A stretch of 64,000 nucleotides of DNA, from positions 1-64,000 of the IMG/VR virus record IMGVR_UViG_3300046535_000869. One strand, written 5' to 3'. Position 1 is the stretch's first letter. The number at the start of each line of letters is the position of its first letter. The notes under the pieces were generated by a model, which did not search any database, was not told where the DNA came from, and saw only the letters and a program-made list of their open reading frames with translations. The position numbers were made by a program, and so were the translations under genes. Origin of the DNA: a virus. Shown in pieces: positions 63,786-64,000 of the stretch.

Positions 63786-63986
63786 TTAGGCTCGTTCCGC
63801 CCAGTACTGATAGAAGGCCGTTCGGTAGATATCGCTCGGCTTCGGAGCCATCAATTCCTCGGCGACCGCCTTGGCCTCGGTCTCGGTCTCGAAGTATTGA
63901 ACCGCGCCGTCGCGCTTCAATGGAGCCTGGCGCGTCCCAGCCGCTCCGCCAGAGACGCGACACATTACGATAAAGTCGCCCGCCAC
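63786..63986 (-). CDS. Hypothetical protein, 5' end uncertain
   Basis: A GTG-started 66-residue protein (FIVMCRVSGG ... EAKAVAEELMAPKPSDIYRTAFYQYW). The frame is open to the window edge, so the true start may lie beyond. Function unknown. Confidence 0.55.
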   Translation of the reverse strand: MAGDFIVMCRVSGGAAGTRQAPLKRDGAVQYFETETEAKAVAEELMAPKPSDIYRTAFYQYWAERA

Positions 63987-64000
63987 CGTCGCCGTCCGCG

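Noticed and set aside
1-64000. tRNA genes, integrase, attachment sites
   Set aside because: None recognised by eye; a covariance search could still find a tRNA.

Overview
The window is a continuous piece of a high-GC tailed-phage (Caudoviricetes) genome with siphovirus-type architecture. Every gene I can support reads leftward on the minus strand, so transcription runs from 64 kb towards 1. Genes are packed very tightly, with dozens of ATGA, GTGA, TTGA or TGATG stop/start overlaps and frequent GTG starts. Hallmark genes are a terminase pair, a portal-MuF fusion, an HK97-type prohead protease, an HK97-fold major capsid protein, connector and closure proteins, a tail tube protein, tail chaperones joined by an apparent -1 frameshift, a 1526-residue tape measure, and tail tip proteins. 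No integrase, tRNA gene, IS element or CRISPR array was seen. The host cannot be named. Sigma70-like promoters, strong Shine-Dalgarno sites and a lipoprotein signal suggest an ordinary high-GC bacterium, and the contig looks like an uncultured or environmental phage.

In order of transcription: (1) 64-58.7 kb holds small accessory genes, an SF2 helicase, a ParB-like/DNA methyltransferase fusion, and the small and large terminase subunits. (2) 58.6-52.2 kb holds about 23 tiny genes: zinc ribbons, single-TM proteins, an HNH nuclease, DUF3310, KTSC, an excisionase-like HTH protein and a Tad2/DUF2829-like anti-defence candidate. (3) 52.2-49.4 kb holds portal-MuF and a small virion-type protein. 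(4) 49.3-43.9 kb is glycosyltransferase/methyltransferase island 2. (5) 43.9-35.8 kb holds a G8-type beta-helix protein with a signal peptide, a second beta-helix protein, and a 1409-residue protein with about 990 residues of Ser-Pro-Ser-Ala-Ser repeats. (6) 35.7-33.6 kb holds small genes with well-formed promoters. (7) 33.4-28.5 kb holds a prohead protease fused to an AAA+ ATPase, the major capsid protein and a decoration-like protein. (8) 28.4-19.1 kb is glycan island 1: glycosyltransferases, methyltransferases, SIS isomerase, CMP-sugar synthetase-cupin fusion, PLP aminotransferase, HAD phosphatase, MptE/MAF-like protein and radical SAM enzyme. (9) 19.1-1.6 kb holds connector, closure, tail completion, tail tube, chaperones, tape measure, tail tip and fibre/spike genes. 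(10) 1.6-0 kb is a lysis-type cassette of holin-like membrane proteins, a DUF5675 protein and a lipoprotein.

Two things stand out. First, the prohead protease and a complete AAA+ ATPase module are one uninterrupted 1009-residue polypeptide, suggesting energy-driven unfolding or scaffold removal coupled to capsid maturation. Second, two glycan islands interrupt the usual head-gene order, and one flanks the serine-rich repeat protein. This fits a model, inferred and untested, in which the phage makes a nucleotide-activated sugar and decorates its own mucin-like virion proteins. A 44-bp element repeated ahead of the protease gene and the portal gene (37/44 identical) may be a phage promoter or operator for late genes.
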